From Warburgia ugandensis (taxonomy: Eukaryota; Streptophyta; Magnoliopsida; Canellales; Canellaceae), in assembly GCA_035236585.1 (NCBI GenBank), contig CP141128.1, forward strand, positions 54,363,257 to 54,427,256: a stretch of 64,000 nt of DNA. The letters run 5' to 3'. The position numbers were made by a program, and so were the translations under genes. This document shows, one piece after another, positions 1 to 15,032 of the stretch. Numbering within the stretch: the stretch's first letter is position 1; each line of letters opens with the position of its first letter. The notes beneath the pieces were generated by a model. The model did not search any database. It had not been told where the DNA came from and saw only the letters and a program-made list of their open reading frames with translations.

Positions 1-754
1 TATGCATGGCATAGTGGGATGCCAATACTATCGTAATGAGGGAGTATTTTCCCAGCAAAAGTCAGGATGATTTATCAGCTCAGTATATCTGAGTATGGAG
101 ATTGATGTTTGAGATATTGATTATTTTTCATGGTTTTTGACTGTATATATATATATACATACGATATAGTGGTGAGTGGTTTGGAATTATCATAGTGGAT
201 GTTACATGATGAATTTTATGATTTAATGATCATATATGGTATGGTTCATGGAAATTGAAGTATGTGGTTAACATGGAATATGATGATTGTGAATACTATG
301 CATTTGAATGTTCATGAATCCCCCACCAAGCATAGCTTGCTGAGATATTGTAAATGTTTGAATGTTTGCAATATCTCAAATACAAAAAGAAAGGAATGGA
401 GGGATACGACATGGGAAGATGAAGACCATACTGTTGATCAAGACTATGTATATTTGTGAAAGGATTGGATTGTATTTTAATTTGTGTATTTTGGACATTA
501 GATGTAAGAAAGGGGCTATGTATGCGAACCACTAGATCAATCTTGCGATTTTAATAAGATGAGTTTCTTTGGAAACATATATTGTACACAAAATTATGTA
601 TGTATATGTGAGTGAAATGTGGCATTCGGGTTTTTTGAAAAGAATTTCAAAGAAAAAAATTTCTGTTGATTAAGTTTTCAATGTTTGCAAAATTGGTCGA
701 CCACCATTTGAAAAGGATTAATGAAAATATATTTCAAAAACACGGGTCGCCACA
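1..754 (+). mobile_element. S1: 3' part of an LTR, cut by the window start
   Basis: The segment ends in CGGGTCGCCACA at 754, the same kind of 3' LTR terminus (AAAACCCGGGTCGTCACA-like) seen at the other chromovirus-type LTRs here. The stretch around 321-365 (CCACCAAGCATAGCTTGCTGAG and the following ATATTG) is the reverse complement of 6,180-6,235 in S3, so S1 and S3 belong to one LTR family in opposite orientations. No primer binding site follows position 754, so this is either a solo LTR or the 3' LTR of an element that begins outside the window. Its start and target duplication cannot be checked. The short ORFs inside it match no protein and are not called. Confidence 0.7.
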
Positions 755-2329
755 AGTAGATAGTGCTTTACTGCATAAATAGTCCAAAGTAGCATGAATA
801 ATAAAGAGTTTTCCTTGAAACTAATGTCTCACATTGCAACTACCTCTTACCCTATCTCCTTGAATCTTGTAGTCCACTACATTTGCTTTTTCATGAGAAT
901 ATGCTTGCTCTATGGTGTAATTAGTATGCAAAGTTACCTAGTAGAAAATCCAAAACTACAACTTTGAAAATTATGAAATTATATCACATTCATAGCACAT
1001 GCATTCATCCATATATATCCATATCTGTAGAGAATAAGCATAAGAACTTGACAACTCTTCTTGGCAATAAAGTTTCATTAAACTCTTATTAGTACGTCTA
1101 GCAATTATCTCTAGTACTCATCTAAGTTCATATAGTGAACTCAAATTACACTCCCCAAGAGCACAAAACACAAAATTTCATGGGCTCATTTATGCTCACA
1201 TGCTACGCCTTTTTTAATATTATTTGGGTATCTGGAAAGGGAGGTGCTCCTTATGATGCTACGGATAGTTATCTAAAGTGCAATGATGGGGTAAACTCAG
1301 ACTCAGACAAGATGGGATTATGCATGCCAGGCATGTGCTTGTTAGTATATAGGTGGGACTCCAACCACATCCTCACAAGGCCTATAGTCATCTCCAAAGA
1401 GTACCATGATCACCTACTGTGGCTCCTACCAACAATAAAGAAATTTTCACTTTTTAGCATTGCATACAATATCACATCTTATGGTCAGATGTGGGGAGGC
1501 CAACTCCAAACAACCTCTGAGTATAATTCCCATTAGGCTTTTAGCCTATCTCACATATAGAGAAAATATCAAAACATCAATATGCCCTCATAGATTTTGA
1601 AATTTTTTATGCAAAACTCATTGATGCACTTATCAAAATCAAATAATTGCAATAGCTTTACTAAAAGATTTCATGAGTGCAGAACCATAGCTCACTATTG
1701 AACTAAAACAAATGGTAGTATCTCATTTAGAAACTACACTTAAAAATATAGTTTCACGGCACAACTTAGGCTAAAAATCAAGCATTGTTTAGTTTTAAAC
1801 TGCATGGTTTCAAACCACATTCAAACATCAATCTTCTAGCATATTTTTGTGCTAAAATCAAACATGATATATGTTGAAATCATGTTCTAAATTTTATGAT
1901 TTTTAAGTAGGAAGCATGCTCGAAATCAACTCAACCTAACCTCTTGAAGACCATGTTTTTAATAATGTAGCAAACTTGCTAATGATCCACTTTTCATGAT
2001 TCAACTTTAGAGATTCAATACTCTAATCTTAGGCACTATTTTCAAGTCAAAATAGTAGGAAACTTGATAGAAAATTCTATTCGAAAAATAGTCTAAACAA
2101 AGATTGAGCTTCTTTCAAAAATTCATGTTTAAAATTACTATTTTTAAGCCCATAAAACCTTTATGAGAACTTCATTTTTCTTGAATTTCGAGTTAAGAAG
2201 AACTAAACCAAAAGAAGCATATTTCACTTATTAAAATAATAAGATGAAACCCTAAGGCTCCTTTTCAAGATTGATTGCGCAATTCGCAAAAAAGGTGAGA
2301 TTAATCCAACTTCACTGCAACATGTTGGT
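755..2329. other. Unassigned AT-rich repeat-like sequence
   Basis: Between the end of S1 and the start of the recognisable chromoviral integrase I see no coding domain, primer site or clear LTR terminus. The composition resembles the middle of old LTRs, and it may be remains of element T's 3' LTR, but I could not align it convincingly with T's other LTR at 54,693-58,262. The 133-codon ORF at 1,135-1,536 has no recognisable motif and looks like chance. T's integrase stops abruptly near 2,330 without the usual C-terminal chromodomain and 3' tail, so a deletion breakpoint probably lies here. Confidence 0.35.
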
Positions 2330-2888
2330 ATATGATAAGGTCTACCATAGAGTGCTTGATATGGTGCTATGTAGATGCTAGAATTATGGTTGTTATTATA
2401 AGCATACTCTATGAGTTGACAGTGTTCATCCTAGTTACCCTTCCATTCTACAGTGCTGCCCCTCAACATGACTTCAAGGGTTTGAATAATCCTTTTAGAC
2501 TATTTTCCCATCTAAGGTTGGGACGTTGTATTAAACCTTATAGATGTTCAATGTCCCTCTTAAATGATCTACCAGAAGTGAGAAGTGAATCTACTACCCT
2601 TGTTGGATATAATGGTCAATGGGACCCATGTAGGCTCACAATCATGTTGATATAAATCATAGTCAAGCTCTCTAATGATTGCCTCTTTCTAATTGGCAGG
2701 AAGTGTGTAGATTTTGTCAATCGATCCATGATTACATATATCATCTCACACCTACTAGAAGTCCTAGGCAATCCTATGATGAAATCCATGGCAATGTGGT
2801 CTAATTTCCACACTAGAAGCTCTAAGGTTTGTAGTAGTATTGTTGGTCTCTAGTGTTTCACCTTCACTTGCTAGCAAATCAGACATGT
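2330..2888 (-). pseudogene. Chromovirus integrase, central and C-terminal part (element T, broken)
   Basis: Integrase inserts retrotransposon cDNA into chromosomes. Reading leftwards from 2,888 on the minus strand, the second half of the zinc-binding domain (TCLICQQVK) appears, then the start of the catalytic core (WKLDHIAMDFIIGLPRT, MDRLTKSTHFLP) and, after frame breaks, fragments matching the HG.P..I.SDRDPRF and YN....S....P...LYGR blocks of Tekay/Del-like elements. Where the second catalytic Asp of SDRD is expected the sequence reads SNKG, so that residue is Asn. Several stops and shifts interrupt the frame. The first half of the zinc finger is 50 kb away at 53,048-53,240 because element A inserted between the two halves. 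Clearly dead. The assignment to a chromovirus is secure; the clade name is by motif recognition. Confidence 0.85.
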
Positions 2889-2961
2889 TGTAATTTTAAA
2901 TTAAAACTTGCAAGTGCACAAATCAAATGTAGTAACTCATGCAAGGAGGTTGATCTGACGA
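2889..2961 (-). mobile_element. Element A 3' LTR, distal fragment (cut off by S2)
   Basis: These bases align with the first ~75 bases of A's other LTR at 50,406: both carry the run CAAATCAAATGTAGTAA followed by CATGC and an AGGTT.GATC segment. The rest of this LTR resumes at 9,499 on the far side of S2. The last five bases (2,957-2,961, GACGA) are the S2 target duplication. Together the two fragments total about 2.6 kb, matching the 2,642-bp intact copy. Confidence 0.85.
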
Positions 2962-3836
2962 TGTGATACCCCAAGCTTTCTAAAACCATTTTCCATATAT
3001 AATAATAATAATAATGTTTAGTAAAATAGTCAAGCTCCATGAAAGAGGAAAACTAATATTTAATATAATTATAGTAATCATTTCAAAGGAAATTCCAAAA
3101 GAAAATCCTGAGGGTCATTTGAATCCAACTCCATGGCAATAAATAAAATCAATGCAATATAATATAGAGCATCCTTAATCAAAAACCAAGTATGATGAAA
3201 TACCTGTCATGATACAAGATAACAATAATGCCAAATATCCATAAACCCAAAGGTCCCATCCATCAGTCACCACATCCACTCAAATATGTAAGTCTCTATA
3301 CACAATACAAATAAGAGCCTGGTCCAATACCATCCTCATAAAACAAGTGTATCTTTATAGCCCAAAAAGAAGTCCAATGACTATAATGGAAGCATACATC
3401 CAATCAGTCTCTGGTGTAGTAGATGGTCCTCATAGTCCTCTCTCTTAATGCTGCTCCACCTGCTTGCCCTCAGTGCTATCATGCTCCAAATCTGAGGCAC
3501 TGCAACCAAAGCAATACCTGGACAAGCTATTGCTTGTATAGGTGATCGCATTTAATAAGAAATGTAGTGTAAAAGTGTCAAAGTCATGATAGATCTCATG
3601 GAGTAAAAACCTTTATATAATACATCAAATCAACAAGCATTCAAAGTAAATAGAGCATAAAAGATCATGAGTTTGAATAAATTAATGGTAGTCAGAGCAT
3701 GATTTACACCTGAATACAAAGATATCATATCCAATCACCATGGCATGCAAGGCATGATTACGCATCTATTAAAATCAAGTGAAATCAATTTTGTCATCTA
3801 AACAAATGGATGCATGTCATGATAACAGGGCGCTCG

Positions 3837-4230
3837 TACATAACCATGCCTTAAGAGTGTCCCACTACACTCATATCACTAGTAATGAGTACTCATTCCA
3901 AAACCCTCGGTCCCTCACATGTAGCTTGCATCCCAGGTAGCTTGCATAGCCCATAGGCACTCCCACATAGGCTTCACCCTAAGGACGCATCGTCACATTG
4001 TGAGGGACCTAGGGTATCAATCACTGCCACTCATACATAACCATGCCTTAAGAGTGTCCCACTACACTCATATCACTAGTAATGAGTACTCATTCCAAAA
4101 CCCTGGGTCCCTAACATGTAGCTCGCATCCCAGGTAGCTTGCACAGCCCGTAGGCATGCCCACATAGGCTTCACCCTAAGGACGCGTCGTCACATTGCTA
4201 GGGACCTAGGGTATCAATCATTGCCACTCA
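3837..4230. repeat. Tandem duplication, two copies of ~197 bp, inside S2
   Basis: The segment starting TACATAACCATGCC at 3,837 recurs at 4,034. Both copies run through AGGTAGCTTGCA to GGGACCTAGGGTATCAATCA with only a few substitutions. The period is 197 bp. It lies in the middle of the S2 LTR. The near identity of the copies relative to the decay of S2 suggests the duplication is younger than the LTR insertion, or has been homogenised. Confidence 0.9.
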
Positions 4231-5800
4231 CCATCAACATCGAAATGAGAGACTACTGTCCACCATGCATGGGAAATGCTCGAACTTGTGTGGGGGGCCT
4301 ACCCATGATTACCACAAATCACACACAATTTGCCCACCCATCAGGACTGGTGTCTATCATCCATAAGTTCAAAGGGCAGGTGGCCAACCTTAATACCCTC
4401 CTAGCATGGCACCCACCGGGCAGAAAAACTTTTCATAAAATGGTGAAAACACAAGATAAAACATAGAAATTCCCATGTGTAAACAATCTCAATAAGATCA
4501 AGTCAAAGACATGTTAATACATTGCCAGTCATGCATTAAAACAAAGAATAAATCATGTAAAGCAAGATATTATAATATCAATCATGTATGATGAGGGCAT
4601 TCTCATGAAAACATGATAGGGCATAAAAGTCATGCTTCAAGGTTTCCAAATAATGTGTCATCATCCATGAAATTAGGGAAATTACTAAATGCAATCATCT
4701 ACCTCAAATGTGCGGTACTCCTAATTGGTGTGTAAGCTACCTTAACTCGTGTGCTCTGCAGTACCTACATGACCATAATAATACACTAAGTCATTTACTA
4801 CTCTAAGCGTGTCTTCATTGTTCATCTTAATATTTATCCATTTACTTGGTATTCCTAAATCCCTAAGAGTTCGTTAATCCAAGTGACGATCCCTCTAATC
4901 TAGTAGTTAATCCCAGATTAACGATCCAGATTGTCTAATTAACCCTTAATCAAGATAATCCTTATTTAGATGTTGTTTTTTCTAACATATAGATGTTCAT
5001 ATGTTGGCTTTGATCATCAATCTAACTTATGATTTGTCAATTTAGTGTCCCTTGATCATTAGGGAACTAGTTCCTTTCATCTTGTCAAGTTTGAAGATGA
5101 TCTAACCATTGGATTGTTCTTCATTACTCATATCTAACATTAGATCATCAATTCTAGTCTTCCTCATCATAATCAATCCAATTTCTATGCTTATTTAGTA
5201 ACCTATATGTATATCCATGATGATACATCGATCTGATGGTTAGATCGTTCTCTGATCGGTCAGTCCTAAGGCCCATGATTAGATCAATAGTCAAAACCAC
5301 TTTTCTTAACAAATACTTGAAATATGTTCATCAATTTCACTAGATCATCTCCTAATTGATGTATAAATTCAGTTTTTAAGGCTTAATCATTAATTGATCA
5401 AACACATCTAGGTTATTGGACAAGATTTTATGATTTGATCTATTTAAAAGTGTTCAAATCAAAGCTTTGATGTTAAATCTACTCCTATGCCATTGAGACA
5501 AATCTAATAGATGTCTCAGATCATGATTTGGACCTCTGTTGCCCCCACAATTAAAGTTTTAAGGTTTTAGATTTAATTGAATAGCCTAGAAAATTTCTGG
5601 GCTAAATTTAAAAAGAAAATAGACATCACATGGATGCATGTGGGTGTGACGCGCACCTGGGATGCACCATATGTGCATCTCCATCACTAAGACACACAAG
5701 CGCTTGATGCGGACTTGAAACATGGCTCGCGTGCATCTCAGTCACTAGGACGCATTGGCATTCCATCATGGCCAAAAACAATGCACGTGTTGTTCGCACA

Positions 5801-8211
<2,411 letters not shown>

Positions 8212-9498
8212 TCTAGAGTGTGTTACTGTTGTGTCTCTGACATGCATCCTGGACTTCCCACCCATTGAGGACGATGCGCTTGGGCATCCACTCTTCTCTG
8301 GCTTGATCTACGATCCAGATCTTGTTATATATTTTTTGGACATCTTCTCCTTAAGGTTTTGGGGGGTCTAGCAACATGGTGAAGAGCTCAAGTCATCCAT
8401 CTGGCCCCTCCATTGTGGTTGAATCAGTCAAAATCAATACACCCTTGATCACTAAAAAATGTCATTGTCGCTAGAGAAGATGACCAGATTCTGGTCGTCA
8501 CCGATGACGCATGCACTAATGAAATTTTATGATTTTTATGTCATTTTGTTTGAAATTTCATGAATTTCAGTTTTATGATGTTTCTATCCAATGAATTTGC
8601 CTAAATCTAGGGTTTTTAGCTGGATTTATGCAAATTATAATTTTTTTTCCCCCTTATTGTTTTTCACTTTTAGGTGTCATTATCCATTGGATTTCTATGA
8701 AACCAAAGGGGTTTTGTTTGTTGTTTCATGATGAATAAGATGAATAATCTAGATAGTTAATCTAGCACTGTTACATGAATTTTTTTATATAAAAATAGTA
8801 AACCTAGTGTATCACTAGAAAACAATGTCCCATTGTTGTTTCTAGTGTTAACAGATGAAAAATAGGGAGAAACTGACACCTAGAAAGGGGGGAGAGAAGG
8901 GCAAGGGCATACCTCATTGGGCTGGTTAGAAACAAATAGATTCCATCATTGATGAGGAGAGCCGGGCATTGTAGTCCCTTCAACAGTAGGTCGGTATCGG
9001 TGGTATGGGGAACGAGAAGGTTTAATGACCAGCGAGGGTAGTAAATGTGTGGGTTGGGGAGGGGGTTAGGGAGGCCCATTTAAAGCACCCCCATAATATC
9101 TTATATTTTAAATTTATTTTTATTTCTAATTTTAATTAAATGCGGGTATGATTACCAACATTAATTGCTGGTAATCACCACCACACCCCATAAATGTCTG
9201 TCAACTCATGGGTTTCAATGCTTGATTTGCAGGCCCGCACATGAAATCTCCATTTTTTCACTCAGTTATTTTATTAAATATCTAAATTAAAATGATTAGA
9301 AGATTTTCATTCGGTTGCCGATCTTAGTGTTTTTAGTGTCGTTGGACTCCATTTCTCAAGTGCATTCTAAATATTGAGGTTTCAATCCATGATTCTATCT
9401 CTAAATTTTTTCAAATTCCCTGAGAGTCCAATTTACACAAAACTCATAATTTGCATAATTAGGCATTTATATATTTTCTCAAAATGGGGTGTATTATA

Positions 9499-11067
9499 GA
9501 CGAGGAATCAAATAGATGTGATATTAGTGGTCCTTACATAAATTATCCAACCTAGGAAAATTAAAGTGATCTTTTTCATAAACAAAAAATGGAAAATTAA
9601 CACATGAAAGATGGAATTATGCCAAAACTTAAAACATGCTAATCTCAACAACTTCCCTAAAAACACACACTTTCTAAAAATAAAACTTTCCTAAATGAAA
9701 CTTTCTAAATTTGAAAACTTCCTAAATATGAAATCGAGTAACTTTCCTAAACCAAACATTCTAAACATGAGGTTTAGCAACTATGACACAATCAATTACA
9801 TTCCTAAACTAAGAATTTCTAGAAATCAAAGGAGAACTACCCAAGTATCATGCATATGACCATGGAAGATGGAGTAGGAATGGATCTAATTAAACTAATT
9901 CAAAAACCTAGAATGTGCAATCTAACTAAGTATCAACTAAGCAATATAAAATTATAATTAGGTCTTTGAAAATCAAGCAAATATGAAGTGTATGGTGCTA
10001 GAAATTAAACATATCAATGCATTCCAAAAAATTCTAGTAGCATGCTAATTAAATCCTTCAATCAATGAGACATGGAAAACATGGAATTAATCACTTATCA
10101 TGCAAGCAAATATTCAATAATGAAGATCATTAATTTCTGGAAATAAGTATGAACTAAAAACTTCAATTAACATCTTTGAATCCCATAAAAAATCCATCAA
10201 CATAATGCCCAAAATATGTGTAATCCTGAAAATTGTGTCCTATTATAGTGAATGCTACTTGAACTTAATCAATCCAAAACCACAAGATAAACCTTCTTCA
10301 ATATTCGAACATCAATCATTAAAAAGCATGTATTGAAATCAATGGAAAATCCTCTATAAAGTAAAGGCAAAGCTTGAGGAACAAATAGGGAAAGCAAGAA
10401 GGAATCAAAGGAGATCTAGAGGCAATGAAAAGCCATGAAAAAGAATAGATTTAAGGTGGCTTTCCCTTGGCTGTCAATTCAAAGGAAAAACAACCTTGGA
10501 TCTTGAATCAACAAGCAAGAAGAAATTAAGGCAATGGAAAAACATTCAACTAAGCAACAATGAAAGTTTAAGAATAATCAAAGCGGAACCAACTAACCTT
10601 TACTTGAAGAACTGAGGGACAAAAGTTTGGAATCATGATTGCAACCCTAGAAGGAAGAGAGTATCCATTCAAGGGGAAAATGTGGAGTTCTAGAGGGTAA
10701 CAGAAAAGGTAAGGAAAAGGATATCTCCTCCATTGGAGTAGGTGTTCTTTTCTTTCTCTCAAAAGGTCTTCTATTCTTCTCTTCCTAGGCTCTTTTATAG
10801 TTTGTTCCCGAAGTTTACTAGGGTGACCCAAGGTAAAGGTATGGTGAGGATGAAAAATAAAGGGAATTGGGTGGCTAGGATTAGATATAGGAGAGTACCC
10901 AGGGTTATCATCAAAGAGGAAACAAGGGGGCTATTTTGGATTGCATTAAGGTGGGAGACACCACTTATTTAGGAGGGGGAGTCACCCCCATCCAAAAATC
11001 ATTGAATCTCCTTGAAAATAGAGGGTTGACTGAATGGGGATGAGGTAAGATATATATATATATATAT

Positions 11068-11130
<63 letters not shown>

Positions 11131-12046
11131 TAGGAAAGATAAGAAAGAAAGGTGAGGTGGGGAATAGTGATAGGCTAGGTAGTTTCTTAATAAGTTGGGA
11201 TTAATTGGGAATGGAAGTTTAGGAAGGAGAGGAAGCCTTAGAAAGATAGAACTCCTGAATGGAAAGTGAAATTCATAGTGATATTTAATGGTGAGATGGG
11301 AAGTGAGAAAAAAGTAGGAAAAACAATAAAAATGAAGTGGGTTCTTTGTATTGATCCACATGCTACCTTATCCTAGTTGATTTTTCTTTAATTATGTTCA
11401 AAATATCTACATAAATTTCGTGGATAATTCTTTGGATTCTCCTCCAATGATGATCTTTCATGTAGCTTGGCTTATGTGGCTTGATAGTTAACTTTGAGAG
11501 TTTCATTGGCTTGGTTCCATGGCTGGCTTTGATGGCTCAAGTCGTTGGCTTGATGGCTAGCTAGGCTCCTTAGCTTGTCACCTTGTTCATGGCTTGAATA
11601 TGGCTAAGTGAAACTCATGCAAAGGCAGTAAACTTTGCGTGGCATGTGCATGAGCCTACTTTAGCCACCTTTGACTCCTCTAATTGCATCTTAAAGTGAT
11701 GTTAAGATGATTTAGACCCTTGATCTCTTGTTGAAGTGATGACTTTTAGGCTTTAACTTGATCTTTTGACCTTGATCATCAATTTTCATCTTGATCTCGA
11801 TCATCAAATGCTCATCTCGCTTCCTACAAAAGGTGAAAAAATCTAATTAAATCCTAGAAAATTATAATTAATCACATACATACCTTCGACTAGCCTCTAG
11901 AACTACAAAATATCAAATTTTTTAGTAATTGGGTAAAATTGCATGTGTCACATTTTTTTGGTCAAAACCCCTAATTTACCGCTATAAGTTATAACATATG
12001 GGTAACTAATTGGGTAGTTATTATGCAAAATTATATACTTATCACA
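9499..12046 (-). mobile_element. Element A 3' LTR, main fragment
   Basis: Collinear with A's 5' LTR at 50,470-53,047. Shared landmarks include AAAACACACACTTT (9,660 / 50,635), the run of short plurals around 10,080-10,560 matching 51,140-51,640, and TAATTCTTTGGATTCT (11,425 / 52,390). On the plus strand it ends CTTATCACA at 12,046, the reverse complement of the TGTGATAAG LTR start. It is directly followed by CACCCCAACC, the reverse complement of a polypurine tract, as expected for the 3' LTR of a minus-strand element. With 2,889-2,961 it gives about 2.6 kb. Divergence from its partner is clearly visible (scattered substitutions and small indels), so A is not recent. Confidence 0.88.
11051..11127. 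repeat. (TA)n-(GA)n compound microsatellite
   Basis: Ten TA units (11,051-11,070) are followed by 28 GA units (11,072-11,127) inside A's 3' LTR. The equivalent place in A's 5' LTR (~52,050-52,070) has only a short interrupted AG tract, so the expansion happened after insertion. Confidence 0.97.
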
Positions 12047-13449
12047 CACCCCAACCACAATTTTACTAATCCAGAGCAAAAGATGTAAAAAAAATTATTT
12101 TACAAAAACTAATACAAAATGTCACTTTCATAGGTGCTCACGATTGCATTTAGCACATGCAACAAACCCTTAAAGCCTTAGGTTACCCCTAGTGGACGAG
12201 TTAGGCCTCATGAGGGTTTGTAATGAATATACCCACAAAAATCCCTAAGGTTGAGTTTCCTATTTTATCTTAGAGAATCCTCATTCATAACACTCTATTA
12301 GTTTTTCACAACTTAATTGAGACGACTAACCATTCTACAAATTATACAGGTACTAAAAACATTTTATTCTAGTCATTTCTCAGAGGGCATGTGTGTGTAT
12401 GGCCATATATGTCATGACTTCAATTACATCTGCTTAAAATCAATTGGAAATATGTTTTTGACCTCAAATCTTCAATGTTATACTCTAAAAAATGAAGCTC
12501 TCAAATAATGGGTTGAACATGCTTCTCTCATTATGTGACCAGATCTGACAAAACTAATGGTTCATATAATTTGTTTTGAGTGTTGACAGACAATGAAATG
12601 TGATCCCTAAGAGTGGATGTTATCACCAAGAATAGTAGGGGTATTTGGCCTTAATTCCTTCTTCTTATATCCCCTTTAAGGTTATGGTCCACCTGATATC
12701 CACAGGTCTTTAAATGGTACAAAATGTAGGCTTGAAGATGTAGAGAAAAGAGAGGCATAATGGTTCAAAGTTCAAAATTGAATAGAGGTCATCTTTTGAC
12801 TATTAGACAATTTTTTCTTCGACTTGAGTGAATATCTTTTGTACTCTTATCTTTTTCTTTCAAATTTTCTCCTCTATTTTTTACATTTCTTTCTTTGTAG
12901 CTTTCTTTTTCTTTTGACTTCTTTGCAAAAAACACTTCTGGTGATTTTTGCTTCTTTAACTTCATGTCCTTCTAAACATTTTCTACTAACTCTACTCATT
13001 TCCAAAATGGGTAAGGGATATTTATTTCTCAATGTTTCTGGATTAAGTTAAGTGTGGTTAAGAAAGAAAAGGCTTAATAGTAGGCTTAAGGGCTAACTAG
13101 TGGTATAATATATTCAGTAGGTTATATGTCCATGGGCTGAACAAGGATGGCCTATATCATATTGTAGGTTTCATAAAGGCTATCAAATTCAATAAATTTC
13201 TTGTGAAGAAAGCTATTACTCCTATTTATTCTTGATAGTTAACTAAAACAATGATAATAGGATCACATTAAATTCTATTCGTCAAAGAAAATGTGGAATT
13301 ACTTATAACTCTCAGAAGGAAAATAATCTTTAAACTCACTGGATTATAGGTCTCCACTGATTTTCTTAGGGTCTTAAGTTATAACTTTCTACTAGTCTTG
13401 ACTATGTGCTCTGTGTAAATTCTTTTAGAGAATTAGCCTTCATATATTG
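12047..13449 (-). other. Element A: polypurine tract and 3' non-coding region
   Basis: Positions 12,047-12,058 read on the minus strand as a GGTTGGGGTG polypurine tract abutting the LTR start; this primes plus-strand synthesis. The remainder (about 12,250-13,440) is collinear with 15,033-16,225 of element D; shared blocks include CCTATTTTATCT (12,264 / 15,048) and ATGTTATCACCAAGAATA (12,618 / 15,406). No coding domain is visible. In Athila/Tat-like elements a long non-coding or env-like region sits between pol and the 3' LTR, which fits this position. D begins at 13,450. Confidence 0.7.
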
Positions 13450-15030
13450 TGTTTGTTTTCATCGCTAGTGCAAGGGCTATTCTAGTGTGGCATATGCAAG
13501 TATGAGTCGATTCCACAGGGACTCGCTTTAAGAATTTGGAGTTTTAATAAAATTTAATTATTCAAAAATTAAAATTAAATAAAAAATTTAATAGAAAGTT
13601 CAATTAGACTTCATATGTAATTAATCAATGAAATTACAGAGGCCCATTTCAAAAATACAGAAATTTAACTAAAAAATAATAAAAATCTACTTTACTAGAT
13701 TGATTATCTCAAATTCTTCAAATATGTTCTCTTAAACTTCAATTATCCTTCATCAGTCTCTTTTTGGTACTTCCGATTGATGATCCATTAGATGGATTAG
13801 GCAGATTCTGAAAAATCTGAGAGATCTGGGCTAAATAAGGATTTTGAGATTTGAACAGTTTAGATTACTTTTTGGGTTTCAGATTTAAAATCAGAGATGT
13901 TAATCAAGCCAAGGGATGTCCTAAGAATGTAATTTGAAATTTAATTAAAGATCTGATGTGATACAAAGGAGAAATAAAGTGATCTTTATTTTTAAGGCTA
14001 ACCCGTTGATTAGATTAAGACTTACTCAATTCAATTCAAAATATGCAGTTCCTGAATAATAGATTACAGACAAAAATAAAAAGGGAATAGCAACAGGGAC
14101 ACAGATGTAATAAAAAAGGAGATAGAGATGGAATTCTAATTAAAGACCAAAGGATAAAACTAGAATTTGATGAGAATTTCATATTTAAAGGAAATGGAAA
14201 CAAGACACCCGATGAAGATGACAGTGATGCTAGAGAAGAGAGGAGGATTAGGCATCTGGTGAGGTGAAGAAATAGGTGTGTGTGTGATGGAAAGAGGGTG
14301 CAGGAACCGGTGCTATGCAGTGGAGAGAAGGTCCAAATGACACTGTTGGAGCTATGAAGATCTGGGCGTCAGGTATAGTGAATAGAATTCATCGACCAGT
14401 GTTGAGAAATCTAGCCAGTGACGGTGAATTGGGCAAAAGACGGGGGCAATCTGGGTTAGATGGTACGGTGCATTGAAGGACTAGACAGAGCAGAGGTAGA
14501 TGGTGATCTAGGCTATGTGAAGCTAGAGTGGAGAATAGGGGACAGCCGGTGGAGAAGAAGATAGAGAAGGGTACAGTGAACAAAAATAGAGCAGAGAGAA
14601 GAGAAGAGGGAGTGAACGATGAGAAGAGGGAGAAAATGGGAGATACTGAGAGGGAGAAGAGAGGTGGAAGGGAGAGTCATTTAGTGCTGGAACTTGGGTG
14701 TTGGGTTGGAGTGAAGAAACAAGGATATGGTTAGGGCGTCAACTAGGGAATAGCTGAGGAGAGGGGGTAATGATGGAGATGTGTCGATTTGATCAGAGGA
14801 TGGTTGGAGCTCAAGCATTGAAGAGAACATAGACGAACCGATGATGAATGGTGCAGTAAAAATTAGATGTTAGTGCTAGGGTTGACAGGGAAGAAAAGAG
14901 AGAAGTGAGGAAAAGGAAAGTAGCCGATGATGGGGAAGAGACAGGGTAGACGATTGATAGAATAGGTGATTAGGGCTGGGTAGTGGTGCAATAAACAAAA
15001 ATAAAGACAAGAGGTTGAGCTAAAATTCAA
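13450..15030 (-). mobile_element. Element D 3' LTR (5' part deleted)
   Basis: It begins TGTTTGTTTT like the right copy at 22,162 and is collinear with it to about 23,780 (shared GGGACTCGCTTTAAGAAT-type block: 13,519 and 22,210). The match stops near 15,025, where the right copy continues another ~560 bp. The missing part plus the polypurine tract were evidently lost in one deletion, because A-like 3' sequence starts immediately at 15,033. The purine-rich zone 14,200-14,980 produces several spurious ORFs. Confidence 0.75.
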
Positions 15031-15032
15031 TA

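Noticed and set aside
10999-11361. 120-codon minus-strand ORF in A's 3' LTR
   Set aside because: It crosses the TA/GA microsatellite and is not preserved in the partner LTR at 50,406-53,047.
14528-14734. 68-codon Arg/Glu-rich ORF in D's LTR
   Set aside because: Purine-rich low-complexity sequence; the right LTR has no matching frame.
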